The notes beneath the pieces are model-generated. The model saw nothing but the letters and a program-made list of their open reading frames with translations. It was not told the DNA's origin and did not search any database. Shown in pieces: positions 1-10,400 of a stretch of 64,000 nucleotides of DNA (positions within the stretch are counted from its first letter, which is position 1; every line of letters starts with the position of its first letter). The stretch spans positions 62,001 through 126,000 of the forward strand of contig NW_024468271.1 in assembly GCF_002104995.1 (NCBI RefSeq), given 5' to 3'. Position numbers and translations under genes: made by a program. This stretch comes from Linderina pennispora. Lineage: Eukaryota > Kickxellomycota > Kickxellomycetes > Kickxellales > Kickxellaceae.

Positions 1-740
1 CCGCCACTTGCCGCGATCAATCTCCGGGTCCAGCGACTCGCGCCAGCGCTTCGCGCACTGGTCGTCGGTGCGCCCCGGGATACCCTCGGCTACGCGCGAC
101 CACTGCGCGGGGAATTGCGACACCCGCTCGCGCAGCAAGTTGTCTTCCTCGGGCGTCCACGGGCCCTTGTGCAGCGACGGGTCGAGCGAGTGAAACCACC
201 GCTTCCGGCAGCTCTTGTTCGTGCGCCCCGGCACAAGCATTGCAATCCGCGGCCACGACTCGGTGTTGGGCCCGTACACGCGAACCCCCAGCGTCAGTAA
301 CCGGTCCTCCTCGCGCGTCCACGCTGCACGCAGCTTGGGGAACGTCATCCGCACAGTCGCCCTCGATATACTGACGACTCGACGTCGTCCAGGTAGACTG
401 ACAGGTCCTGCTCCAGCAGCTTCTCGGCGTTCAGCGCCGCCAGAATCTCCTTCGCCTGCTCCTTCGCCCGGCTCACCTGCTCGTGCAGAGATATCGAGCT
501 GTTCATGTTTGGCGTGCTGTTGCCTACCAGCATGATGTGCGACGACGATAACGATGCACGCCCGGTGCTCAGAACGCCGGCCGACTTTGACCCCGCGCGG
601 GCTCGTGTGCGGAAGTTGGATGATGTCGCCTCGGGCGGCTCGGCTGTTTGCGGCGTGCGCTTCTGCGCCTTACTCGGATGCCCAGGCACCTCGTAGTGCT
701 CGTCCTCATCGGGTCCGTCGATCCTGCCGTGACTGGACAT
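1..740 (-). CDS. Myb-like (R2R3-type) DNA-binding protein, C-terminus outside window
   Basis: The minus strand from 740 opens with about 120 residues of low-complexity, Ser/Thr-rich sequence ending in a short helical stretch (VSRAKEQAKEILAALNAEK). After a frame change near 345-380, two tandem Myb/SANT repeats follow. The first starts AAWTREEDRLLTLGVRVYG and contains SWPRIAMLVPGRTNKSCRKR; the second starts KGPWTPEEDNLLRERVSQF and contains QWSRVAEGIPGRTDDQCAKR, with the regularly spaced tryptophans that build the three-helix repeat. Proteins of this type (Bas1/c-Myb class) bind DNA through adjacent repeats. The frame change could be a very short intron starting GTATAT near 371, or an indel; I could not find a donor/acceptor pair that keeps phase cleanly. 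The 3' end lies beyond base 1. The DNA-binding role is firm; its target genes are unknown. Confidence 0.8.
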
Positions 741-2097
741 TTGTGTGTGTATTTTTCTTTTCTAGCTTTTCCGGGCTGCTGTTTGCAAAGAATACAAAAA
801 TGGAGAAGGATAAAAAAGGTCAGTATTTGCCACCTGGAGATAAAAGATGTGCGATAAATATCAGAGCATGAATAAAGGGAGGGAAAACAAGCGGATAAAG
901 AGGCAACGACAAAGGGGCGAGAGAACCTGCGAGTCGTATGAATCCCTCACAAGGGCACACCTGCAGTGCGCGCAGCAGCAGGACGACGGCCAGAGAGGGG
1001 CCATCATCCATCGGGCAGGCCCATCACAGCACACGAACAATGGCCCACAGCGGAAATTTAATGACCCAGCATTTTTCAGCCTTTAGGGAGTAGCAGATGG
1101 TAGTGGCAGCCAATGCCATCAGCAAACAACCGCATGGCTAGCGTAGAAGCAACCTCTTCTACAGCACCGCTCTCTTCCAGTGCAAAATACGACAAAACGC
1201 AAGGGATTATCATATGGCTGCCTCTTTTTGGCCTGTTTGGCGGGTGGGAAATAAACAGCGATAAGACTCACCTCTTTTTCAATAGCGTTGGCTGGGATGG
1301 AATAGAACAGGGTTATTCTACACAGGCGACAAAGAGTGGGGGAGGAGATCTGCTTACGCTCGGCTGCTGTCTTTTTGAAACGGAGGGCTGTTCCAAGGGT
1401 ATATATAAGTTAGAATACAAGGAATATGGAAAGGGAGAAAGGGAGAGAGAAAGCAGAAGGCGACGGCCGTGCGTAGAGGCGAGGCAAGAAAAGATGTATT
1501 ATCGACAAGAAATATGATATCAGGAACCAGGGAACGGCTCAAGAACACGGGTCTCAAATTGGCGGGTTTGCGCACGGAATGGAATTCAAAAAATGAAATA
1601 GTGAGCAGAAGAAAGGCGCAGAGAGCAAAAAAAAAAAAAGGCGGGGCAAGCGTTATACACTGCACTCTTGCCTTTTTGCTGTAAACCGGCTGGGCCAATG
1701 GAAGCGCGCACTTCTATTTTCAGCCGAGTGACTTGGACCTCAAATCTCACGGTGGACCAGTCGGCCGTACGCAACCTCCGTCGGAGGCACACAGCCGGTT
1801 CGCGCAGCGGGGCAGCCCCTCCTGAAAGCGCTGCTGTGCTTGCTGCAACCAGAAAGCGCACACTCTATCGATAGGTGTTACTTTTTTCTTTTTTTTTTTT
1901 TGGGGAAGGTGGGAGGGATAATTTTGGTGGTGCTGCGAGCCGCCCGATGGGGCCACTCTTTCTCCCCTGCCCCTGAACCTGCTTAGGCCCAGAGTGGTTT
2001 TTTTCTTTCTTTTCTTGTCGCTCCTCCGCTCTACTTGTCCTGGCTCAGGCTACTAGGCACGCCCTTAAAACCACCCATCTGAGATACCGCATCGGCC
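741..2097. other. Intergenic region with long pyrimidine/purine tracts
   Basis: About 1.35 kb between two divergent genes. Open frames here are short, overlapping on both strands and without family motifs. A-rich runs lie near 1630 and T-rich runs near 1885-1900 and 2000-2015. The T/C-rich stretch ending at about 2040 sits 60 bp upstream of the next start codon and is typical of fungal promoters. I see no RNA gene. Confidence 0.6.
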
Positions 2098-3120
2098 ATG
2101 TTCGGCAACCCTCATCGCCACAGTGCTGCGAGCTCGGTCCGCGCAACATCGCGCTCGCCACCACTGGTCAATCCCAATTTAGCAGTTGCCACCCAACAAC
2201 AGCAGCAGCAGCAGCAGCAGCACCAAGAACCACAACAAAGCGAGACCGACACCTCGAACCGCACTTCTTTCCAGTCCAACAGACTTTTTCGCCTCACCTC
2301 AAACAATACCAGCACCACCACCACGTCCAAATACACGGCCTTTTACTCTGCGCAATCCCAGTTCTCCACCTCCTCATTCCACACCGCACAGACCGAGCGC
2401 CTCTCCCCGCCCTTCAACCCGGACAGCGGCGAAACAATTCAGAGCACCGAACTTGCCGCAATGAACTTTGGAAAAAAGCCCAGCCTCGAGCAGCAGCGCG
2501 AAATAGAAGACGCCGACCTGGTGCACGCCATGGCGCGCCAGTACGTCATTGACGCCGAGGCCGCCGGGTCGGCCACACCGGGCTCGCACCGCTCGCGCAT
2601 GACACTGAAGACCGACCAGGAGAAATACCCGATGCCGGAGCCGCACAGCGGGGCGGGCCCGGCGCAGCCAGGCAGCCTGCAGCACCAGAGCATGGCGAGC
2701 CATCAGGACAGCGAGATCGGCCTGGGCCAGCTCAGCGACTACCGGTACTATCCGGGGCAGCCGGCGGGCGAAAAGAACGCGTCGGCGAGCGAGTCGGCAG
2801 ACCCCGAGGACCGGCGGATCATGGACGAGGAGGAGTTTGAGGACGACGCGAACGAGGCGCGCCACTTTGTGCCCACGCGCATGCGCTACCCGGCGCCAAA
2901 GTACGAGATCCGGACCGATGCGCAGATTCCCCTGGGCGCCATGCTTTTCGTCGCCGGGTTTCTGGTTCTGCCGTTCTGGTGGCTCGGCGTGGTGCTGCCC
3001 AGGAAGCAGGACTCGGAGGTGGCGAGGACATGGCGAAAGTACAATTCGCTGATGACGCTCCTGTCGCTGCCGCTGCTGGGTCTGTTTCTGGCTCTGGGCG
3101 GATGGCACGCAACTCACTAA
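2098..3120 (+). CDS. Conserved-type fungal Ser/Gln-rich protein with C-terminal membrane segments
   Basis: A 340-residue protein. The first 130 residues are Ser/Thr/Asn/Gln-rich with a poly-Gln run (residues about 31-40) and look disordered. The middle has an acidic patch (DEEEFEDDANEARHF). The last 80 residues hold two hydrophobic segments: LGAMLFVAGFLVLPFWWLGV, then, after a basic linker (RKQDSEVARTWRKYNSLM), a second one to the C-terminus. The FxxGFLxxPxWWxG pattern followed by a basic linker resembles the C-terminus of uncharacterised fungal serine-rich membrane proteins. No enzymatic motif is visible. The start codon follows a pyrimidine-rich leader. I infer an integral or tail-anchored membrane protein of unknown role. 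Confidence 0.7.
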   Translation: MFGNPHRHSAASSVRATSRSPPLVNPNLAVATQQQQQQQQQHQEPQQSETDTSNRTSFQSNRLFRLTSNNTSTTTTSKYTAFYSAQSQFSTSSFHTAQTERLSPPFNPDSGETIQSTELAAMNFGKKPSLEQQREIEDADLVHAMARQYVIDAEAAGSATPGSHRSRMTLKTDQEKYPMPEPHSGAGPAQPGSLQHQSMASHQDSEIGLGQLSDYRYYPGQPAGEKNASASESADPEDRRIMDEEEFEDDANEARHFVPTRMRYPAPKYEIRTDAQIPLGAMLFVAGFLVLPFWWLGVVLPRKQDSEVARTWRKYNSLMTLLSLPLLGLFLALGGWHATH

Positions 3121-3957
3121 GCTACTTTACAAAGGGCGGCGGGCGTCTTTTGTATATCGCGGCAGCCTCGCCCTCTCTCCCTTTCCGTGTGTTTCTAGAT
3201 TCTGGCTACCCAAAAAAAACATCGTACATTCTCTTCCGCCTGTTCAGCTGGCGGGCCACCATGACCTGCAGCCGCTAATGGCTCTTCATATACGGTGCTA
3301 TTCAGCGCTTCATTTGTATTTTCTTTTTCGTCGTTGGATTCTTGCAGCTGGACAAGGACGTGCAGAGAAAAATAATGCGTGGTTCGGCGGGGAGGGAGGC
3401 TGGGTTGCCCAGTGGCTTTTCGAAAAACGCGGTCCCAATTGTGCGCAAACGGTCCCACGCCTTCAGAGCTCTGACAGCTGTTCTGGTGGGACCGCTTTCT
3501 GCGATATTCCAGATCCTCCCATCTCTTCCCCCTCCTCGCGACACCCGCCTATTTCCACTGACGAAAAGAAACCGTTGTTTAAGGTAACTACCAGTCAATA
3601 TTTATTTCCACGAGATCCTCATGCTTGCTCCGCGCGATCCATTTTGCGCAGTAAGCAGGAGAAAAAAGAAAACCCCAAGCATTCGCGCTTGACAGTAACT
3701 GGGAACCCACCCCCAGGCCGTCTTGCCAAACACCCAGCCGTAGAAGGCACGGATAAAAAAGAGCCAGGAATAGCCAAAGGGGCAATGGCAAATTGTCTAA
3801 AAAAATTTCCAGCACCCGCCCGCCAGTCGCTTGCAGGCTAAATATAAATCTGGCAGCAGATATCCCTTGGCAGTACCACCATATCCAGCCCTTCCGATCC
3901 CCCTCTTCACTAACTTTATTTTCCACACCTTATTATTTCATTCTAGCATTTATTATC
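3121..3957. other. Intergenic region
   Basis: About 840 bp between two same-strand genes. Open frames on both strands are compositionally random. The final 80 bp are T/C-rich and end directly before the ATG at 3958, consistent with a promoter/5' leader. Nothing else is recognised. Confidence 0.5.
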
Positions 3958-4599
3958 ATGATTTTCTCTAGACGTCGCCGGCAGAAGCAGACCAAGGACG
4001 CCTACGACCACTACTCCAACTGCCTCTGCCTGCCGTTCTCGTTCCGGCACTGGCTGGTGCGGCTGTTCGACAAAGACACGCCGCCTTTGCCGCCGGCCGA
4101 CCGCATGAGCCTGGCGCTGGCGCTGGCTGAGCAGTATGTGATGGACACGCAGAGCCTCGAGGACGAGACGGCGTCGCACCGCACGGTAGCAGCGGATTCG
4201 GTGAAGGCAAAGCACTTGTGGCGGCCGCGCACAATCAGCAATGGGTCGACGGCGTACGAGTCGTTTGTTGAGAAGCCCGCAGCGGTGGATCAGCGCCAGA
4301 GCATCAAGGCTGCCATGTCGAGTCCCGCGGGCGGGTCGCTGGCAGGACGTGCGGCCGCTGAAGAATCCGAGACAATGGGTCCAGAATCTGTTTGTCTGAA
4401 CAGCACACAACCCCACGGCCAGCATATGACGATTCAAAGGAGAGCTGGACTCTTCCCCTCCAGGCTTTTGCCGTACGTGCCCTTCTTACGAGTGGCCTGG
4501 GATCCCAGAGGGATAGACGGAAGGCCTGGTGGTCGGCTGCACACAGGGGCTTCTGCTTTATGTAGGCAGAGCATGTTCCTGCAGCATGGTTGGCATTAG
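3958..4599 (+). CDS. Hypothetical protein, possible truncated relative of the 2098-3120 protein
   Basis: A frame of 213 residues starting MIFSRRRRQK. An ATG much further upstream in the same frame is unlikely because the leader there is T-rich and low in coding signal. The N-terminus is basic and followed by FDKDTPPLPPADRMSLALALAEQYVMDTQ. The AxQYVxD and SHR pieces recall residues about 145-165 of the preceding gene product (MARQYVIDAEAAG, then SHR), hinting at an old tandem duplication. The membrane segments of that protein are absent and the last 90 codons look poorly constrained. Either the 3' part is spliced away or the copy is degenerating. Function unknown. Confidence 0.45.
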   Translation: MIFSRRRRQKQTKDAYDHYSNCLCLPFSFRHWLVRLFDKDTPPLPPADRMSLALALAEQYVMDTQSLEDETASHRTVAADSVKAKHLWRPRTISNGSTAYESFVEKPAAVDQRQSIKAAMSSPAGGSLAGRAAAEESETMGPESVCLNSTQPHGQHMTIQRRAGLFPSRLLPYVPFLRVAWDPRGIDGRPGGRLHTGASALCRQSMFLQHGWH

Positions 4600-4754
4600 T
4601 TGCCCACACCCTCCCCCGGAACACACCAGGCTTGTTATGACTTTTTTTTTGCCATGGGACGATCCCAGGCAACGGAAACGAACAATTGTATTATAGCTTT
4701 TCAACCCCCCCCATGTCTTGGTGCACATGCCTCTGCAGCTCCTTCAATAACACA

Positions 4755-7368
4755 TTATGCAAACGGATCAAAGTCGTCCCAAGTGAGAGGCCTTGCCGCC
4801 GGCATGCGACTGCGAGCCGCGGTGATCTCCGGCGGATGTGCCCTTTGGAGTCGGAACCAGCACCGAATTCAGCTGCATCGGCTTGGCCTGCATGCCAGCA
4901 AACGAATTTCCGATATTGTAGTTCGGCTTGGCTACAGGCAGCCTGGCTGCCGACGACGACGCTGGCGGCGGCGGCGGAATGGCTCCGAATCCGCTGCCCA
5001 GGCCCGGCGATATTTTAGTTGCGCCCAGCTTCCCTGCCGTGCTGGCCAAAAGCTGGCGTTGTGCGAAGCCGCGACGACACATTCTTTGCCATCTGGGCTC
5101 CCGATGCAGCCGACAGAGACCCCTTGGGCGGCGGAATAAACGACCCAAACGACCCAAAGTCGTCGTGGCTTGCGGAGGGAGAAGAGCCGAGGAAATCGCT
5201 GTCCACTGGTACGGTCTTGCCCAGCGACTTTTTGGCTGCGGTCGGCGAGAGCGGCGGGTTCGAGGCAAAGGTCGGCGAGTCCCACTCCCAGCCAGAGTTG
5301 TCTCCGCTGGTGGATGTGGCAGGGGACGGCGCGAGCGGGTTCTGCATCGGCTTCGTCGATGCCTTGGGCGTCTGGGCAAGCGGATTCTGCATTACGCCCG
5401 AATCGCCGTTGACCAGCGCCGCGAACCCGCCGTCGTTCGACCCCAGGTCCTCGTCAGGCCCGCCCCACTCGCCAGGCGCCATCCCCGCTGATGCTCATGT
5501 TCGCCGTCTGCTCCTCGATGCGCTGCAGCCCAGCCAGCTGCCTGCGCATCTCCTCCTTGACCTTGTCGGTGAGCTTGGCGACCACCCCCATGAACTTGTC
5601 GAACTGGTCCACCCTGAGCTGCGACTCGACGGCCTGCACCCAGAGCTGCGGCAAGATCTCCTTTGCCACAGTGTCCTTGTCGACGTACTTTAGGCCAATC
5701 TCCTCATACATGACCAGCATTGTCATCACCATGCCGGCCTCGCGCGTCTTTGTGCGCTTGAGCATGGGCAGGAGCTTGTCGGCTATAGTGCCCTTGTCCA
5801 GCGCCTTCAGCATCCCATGCAGGCAGATCAGAGCCCGGATCTTTAGCGACAGAACGCTGGCCTTGCTGTACAGGTGCTGGACCCGCGGGAACACCTGGTC
5901 TTTGAGGTCGGCATAGTCTACCGATTCGGCAATCGTCGGGACCGCCTGCAGCGCCTTGTCCTGCACCTGCGGCACTGTGCTCAGCAGAGCAGTGTATAGC
6001 AACGGCATGACGTCCGACTTGAACACTGCTGCGGGAGTCTTCTTTTGCAATAGCTCCAGGTTCTCCAGCAAAACCATGCTGGTCTGCGGCGGATCCAGGA
6101 TCGAAAACGTCGGCTTTGAGGCCCGGCAATGCCAGGCTGACAAACTCGCTCGCCGACAGCTTCTCGACGATCCTGAAAACATTGGGCAGCGTGAACGGCA
6201 GCAGCCCGTGGTCGTTGGTCTGGTCAATGAGCGCCGGCAGGACTTTGCGTCGCAGAACACGGTCGGGAAACTGGCCCAGCACCCGTGGCAGGCCCTTCAT
6301 GAAGGCGATTTTCTGCTCCTGCGGCTGCTCGACAATCGCCTCCAAGTACCGGATGGTCGCCACCAGCACATTGTCAAAGTACTTGCTGCCCTGGAACTGC
6401 TGCAGCGTCAGGCGCTGCGCCGGATTCGCCGTCAGCAGCGATTGCACAGACGCGACCAGATGGTCCGGCAGCTTGGCAAACTTGTCGGGCGTTAGCCGCC
6501 CGATCTCGCGCCTATACGCACCCACGTCATTGCGGCAGTCCAGCAGCGACCTGCCCTCGCAGTAGACAGCCGTGGCCAGGCATGCAAGCGAGAACAGGTC
6601 GTTAGCGAACATGCGCTTCCCTTCCAAAACAAACTCGGGCGCCAGATAGTCCAGGTCCTGCTGCGTATGGCTGGGCATCTGGTAGTCGTGCTCGAACTGG
6701 ACCCGCTCCTCCTGCTGTGATGTGTAGTTGACGTGCTTGGCAAAGCCAAACCCGCCCAGCTTCCAGTCGCCCTTGGCGTTGATCAGAATGCTGGCTGGCA
6801 CCAGATTGCCATGCACGATCTTGGCGTCCTGGTGCAGAAACTCAAGCCCCTTGGTCACCTGCAGCAGGCCCTTCTGGATCTCCAGGTCGTCCAACTCGAA
6901 CTGCTCGCCGTCGACCATCCGCCCGCTGCTGCCCCACCCGGACCCGCTGCGGTATTTGTTGTCAGCATTCACCAGATCGTCCAGGCTGGCGATGACCTGC
7001 TCCGTCACAAACATCAATGACCCGCGCGTCTCCTCTAATGGCTCAACCACCTGCAGCACTGATGGGTGCCGGAGCCGCGTCAGCTGGCTGGCCTCGCCTT
7101 TAAGCAGCCCCAGCACCAGGTTCTGCTCGCGCTGCGTGAACAGCTGCCGGTTGATGCCTTGCTCAAAGAACCGCTTCTCAAACACCCACACTGTGACCTG
7201 CTGGTTGGTGCTGCGGCGCGTTGCCCGGAACAGCGACCACAGCCCGGACTCGCCTATCGGTGAGGTGCTGAGGTTGACATCGTAGTCGCGCCCGATTTTG
7301 CTCTGCACTGCATTTGCCGCGGATGACGCCAGGCCACGCAATTTGCTCAAATACGTGTCCATTTGCAA
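4755..7368 (-). CDS. SCYL2: SCYL2/SCY1-like pseudokinase (S. pombe Ppk32 type), frame-disrupted
   Basis: The minus strand from the ATG at 7368 encodes a kinase-like domain (residues about 30-330) in which the HRD motif is replaced (KIVHGNLVPASIL) and DFG reads GGFGFAK, so it is predicted catalytically impaired, as expected for SCY1-like proteins. HEAT-type helical repeats follow (TIAESVDYADLKDQVFPRVQ and onward). A Ser/Pro/Gly-rich tail contains GWEWDSPTF and GEWGGPDEDLG, and ends, in the best-fitting frame, with WDDFDPFA at 4755. SCYL2 proteins act in clathrin/endosome-Golgi traffic. The frame changes near 6100 (inside a conserved stretch, with no space for an intron), near 5480, near 5040 and near 4780. 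I read these as indels rather than introns. The gene is only 125 bp from the 3' end of the Sec39-like gene. Confidence 0.85.
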
Positions 7369-7493
7369 TGTTGTGTTAGTCTGACGAAAAGAAGGGGGGA
7401 AAGTATAAGGAAATGAAAGCGCAAAAGTTCAACAGAAAGAGAGAAATGCATAGTTTCAAAACCATGCGTGTGCATTAATTGATCGGGGGAAAA

Positions 7494-10400
7494 CTACAGG
7501 CGCTCCAGGTCGGCGTCCAGGTCAATGTCAGAGCCGTCGTCACCCCACCCACCCTCGTCGTCATCGTCCATCGTCGTCCTCTGCCTTTGCCGCAGCAACT
7601 GGGTTCCACGCCAAGCTCCTTGGCAGTCGGCCTCACAGCCTGCTCGGGCTCCTTGGCAGCAGGCGGCATATCGATCTCCTCGTCCAGATCCACATCGCTC
7701 TCGCCCCAGCCAGCATCGTCCTCGGCGTCTACAGCCAACGGCCCACCGCCCGCCTTCTGTGCCTCGTCCCTGCGCTCGTACTCCTCCCCCAGCAGCACGC
7801 GGTCCAGGTGCCCGAGCCAGCGCTTGACAGTGCCTGCTCTGGCAGCAAACCGCTGCACAGGCGAGATGCCAAAGTACTCGTATATCCACAGCAACGCACG
7901 GTCCTCCATGCCAACTGCACTCATGGTGTGCACCGTCCGCCGGAACAGCTCGTCGATGGGGGCGGTCCCGGCGAGATGCGATGTCTGGATCAGCGCACCA
8001 AGCAGGGCCTGGCAGGCAGGGTCCGAGGCGACAGCCCTGCGCTGGTACATCAGCGTGCTCTCCAGCGCATCCAGCAGTGCCGGGTTCGCAAGGCTGGCTG
8101 GCACAAAGCCACGGATCATGATCGCCACATGCAGGGCAGGGCTGGTCAGAATCGCCGTGCGCTGCTGCAAACAACTCTGCAGGCGATGGCCCAGATTTCT
8201 CCTCGTCCTTCTCTGCGCCCGCCTCCTCGTCGTCGCCAATTTCGACATCCTCGATTCCCCACGGATCTTCGTCGTCTTCCTCATCACCATCGTCGCTGCC
8301 GGGCTCCTTAGAGCCCTCAGTGCCTTCAATCTCGCTCTCGCTGGCTGGAGCCATCATCATCACGTAAATGGCCGACTCCAGGCACCGCTCGGCCCATGCC
8401 TGGTCGGGATACGCCAGTGCCAGCAGCGCCAGCGGCCCAGCCAGCATCGGGTCCTGCTGCGCCTCCTCCAGCAGCTGCTCAAACGCCTGGTCGCCGGCCA
8501 GGCTTGTAAAGCAGGCCGAATGCGCCAAAACCGCAACCACAGCGCGCTGTGGCTTTTTGCTGCGCACGGCCCAGCCAAGCAACTGCGCAGCACACGCGGC
8601 AACATCTGCCGATTCCTGGTCAGCCGAGTGCCACTGGGCCAGCAGACCAGCCAGAGTGTCAATCTGCTCATCGGTAGTGCTCTGCCCCAGCAGCTGCTTC
8701 CAAATTGCGCACCGCTCGTCCAGCCTCCTGCCCTCGTCGTTTTTGAAATCACGAGCCCAGTATTTGTCAGCCAGCAGCTGGAACTGCAGCAGATCGGCAT
8801 CGCTGATATCCACGCTCTGGCGGCCGGCTGCGGCTGACCGATCAATCGACAGCATCGATGCCCGCGGCGACTCCGGGTAGTGCCTCCTGTAGATCTCCAG
8901 CAGAACCAGTCTGGTCGAGCTGCTCAGCGCACTGCCGCTCCGCCGCCCGTGTATGGCGTCGGCAAGCTGCATGCCAAACTCTTGCTTGAACTGCTGGAGT
9001 ACGCTGCCCAGCGAGTCATCGCCATAGTTGAAGGTGCACAGCTCCAAGGGTGGCTCGGCAATCGACTGCACCCGCTCGCCGGCCAGCTGGCCAGCCAGAT
9101 CAACTGCGTTGTCGAGGGCGCGCACGTAAATGTCAGCCAGTTCAGGGACTGCCTCCTCTGCAGACCACCTGTGCACCACGCCAACAACCAGCAAATATGC
9201 CTGGCAGACAAAGTACGCTGGAACATGCTGCCCAATCATCCCGACCAGAGTGTCGACGCATTTGCTGCCAAGCATCGTGGCATCGCCTTTGTCGATCTCC
9301 AGAGCGTCAAACTTGCCAACCCAGTCGTCGGGCATGCTGCCAAATGTGAATGGATCCCGGATATCGGACAGCGTCCCAATGAATTCGACCAACGACAGCC
9401 CCACGTCTGCCACGCCGCCAGCCTGCTCGGCACACAGATGCACCGCCTCTAGCCGGCTGGCAATCTCGATCCTGCTGGCCACAGAATGTTCAAATACCAA
9501 ACGGTCCACCAGCCCAGAAATGTCTTTGGGCTGCATCTGCGGCAGGTAGTCGGCCAGTAGTGCTACAAACTGAGCCGTGAGCAAGCCGGGGCTGGAGGAC
9601 CGGGTGATCTGGTCCAGGATGGCGTCCAGAACATGTAGATATAGCAGACTCGTCATCTCGCTAGGGTCCCATGCAACAGCCTCTGTCTCGCGCTCAACGT
9701 CAACAGCCGGCAGGTGTTGCAGCTGAACAAAAAGCGGCACCAGACCAGCAATACCCGAGACCGAATGCACATTGAGCGCATCACCCAGCTCGATGCGAGG
9801 CCCAGTAACCAAACCGATAAGCATGCTGAACTCTAGCGAATCAAGCGCTTCAACACCTTCTGATACCTCTTGCCAGTTCAGAGCGCACCCCCGCCTGCTC
9901 GGCACCCTCGGAATCCCCGTTGCGCTCAAGGCACCTGGCAAGAAAAGCATAAAATGTCTCCATCGCAAAGTAGTTTGTCTGGTCGAGCTGCAAAACCACC
10001 TTGTCTGCAAGAACCTTGCATGCCTTGGCGGTGTGCTTCTGGACAATCTCTGCTTCGACCCGTGCCTTGTAGGCAGCTGCCTTGTCGGTCTTTGGCTCCT
10101 TGGCCGTGGTCATGGCGAACTCGAGCCACTCCATCAGCAGGCCACACCGTGTATGAGAATCGGACGCCTGGCGCAAGCTGCTCTTGATAATCGCTGGATC
10201 GAATGTGCGCATGCTCTCAAAGTCAACCGACTCGCCAGCCACGGACCGCTGCCCTTGATCCTCAGCAACTTCGTGCTGGCTGCCAACCATGACATCCAAG
10301 ATGCTGGCCTCAGCTGAGGCAGACTCTACCCATGGCAGCAGCACATCGGCCCTGCTGTCCAGCACATCGGTCTGGACCTGGTTCCACAGCTTCAGCAGCT

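Noticed and set aside
741..2097. Several frames of 60-134 codons upstream of the poly-Gln protein
   Set aside because: They overlap on both strands, lack motifs and have the composition of promoter DNA.
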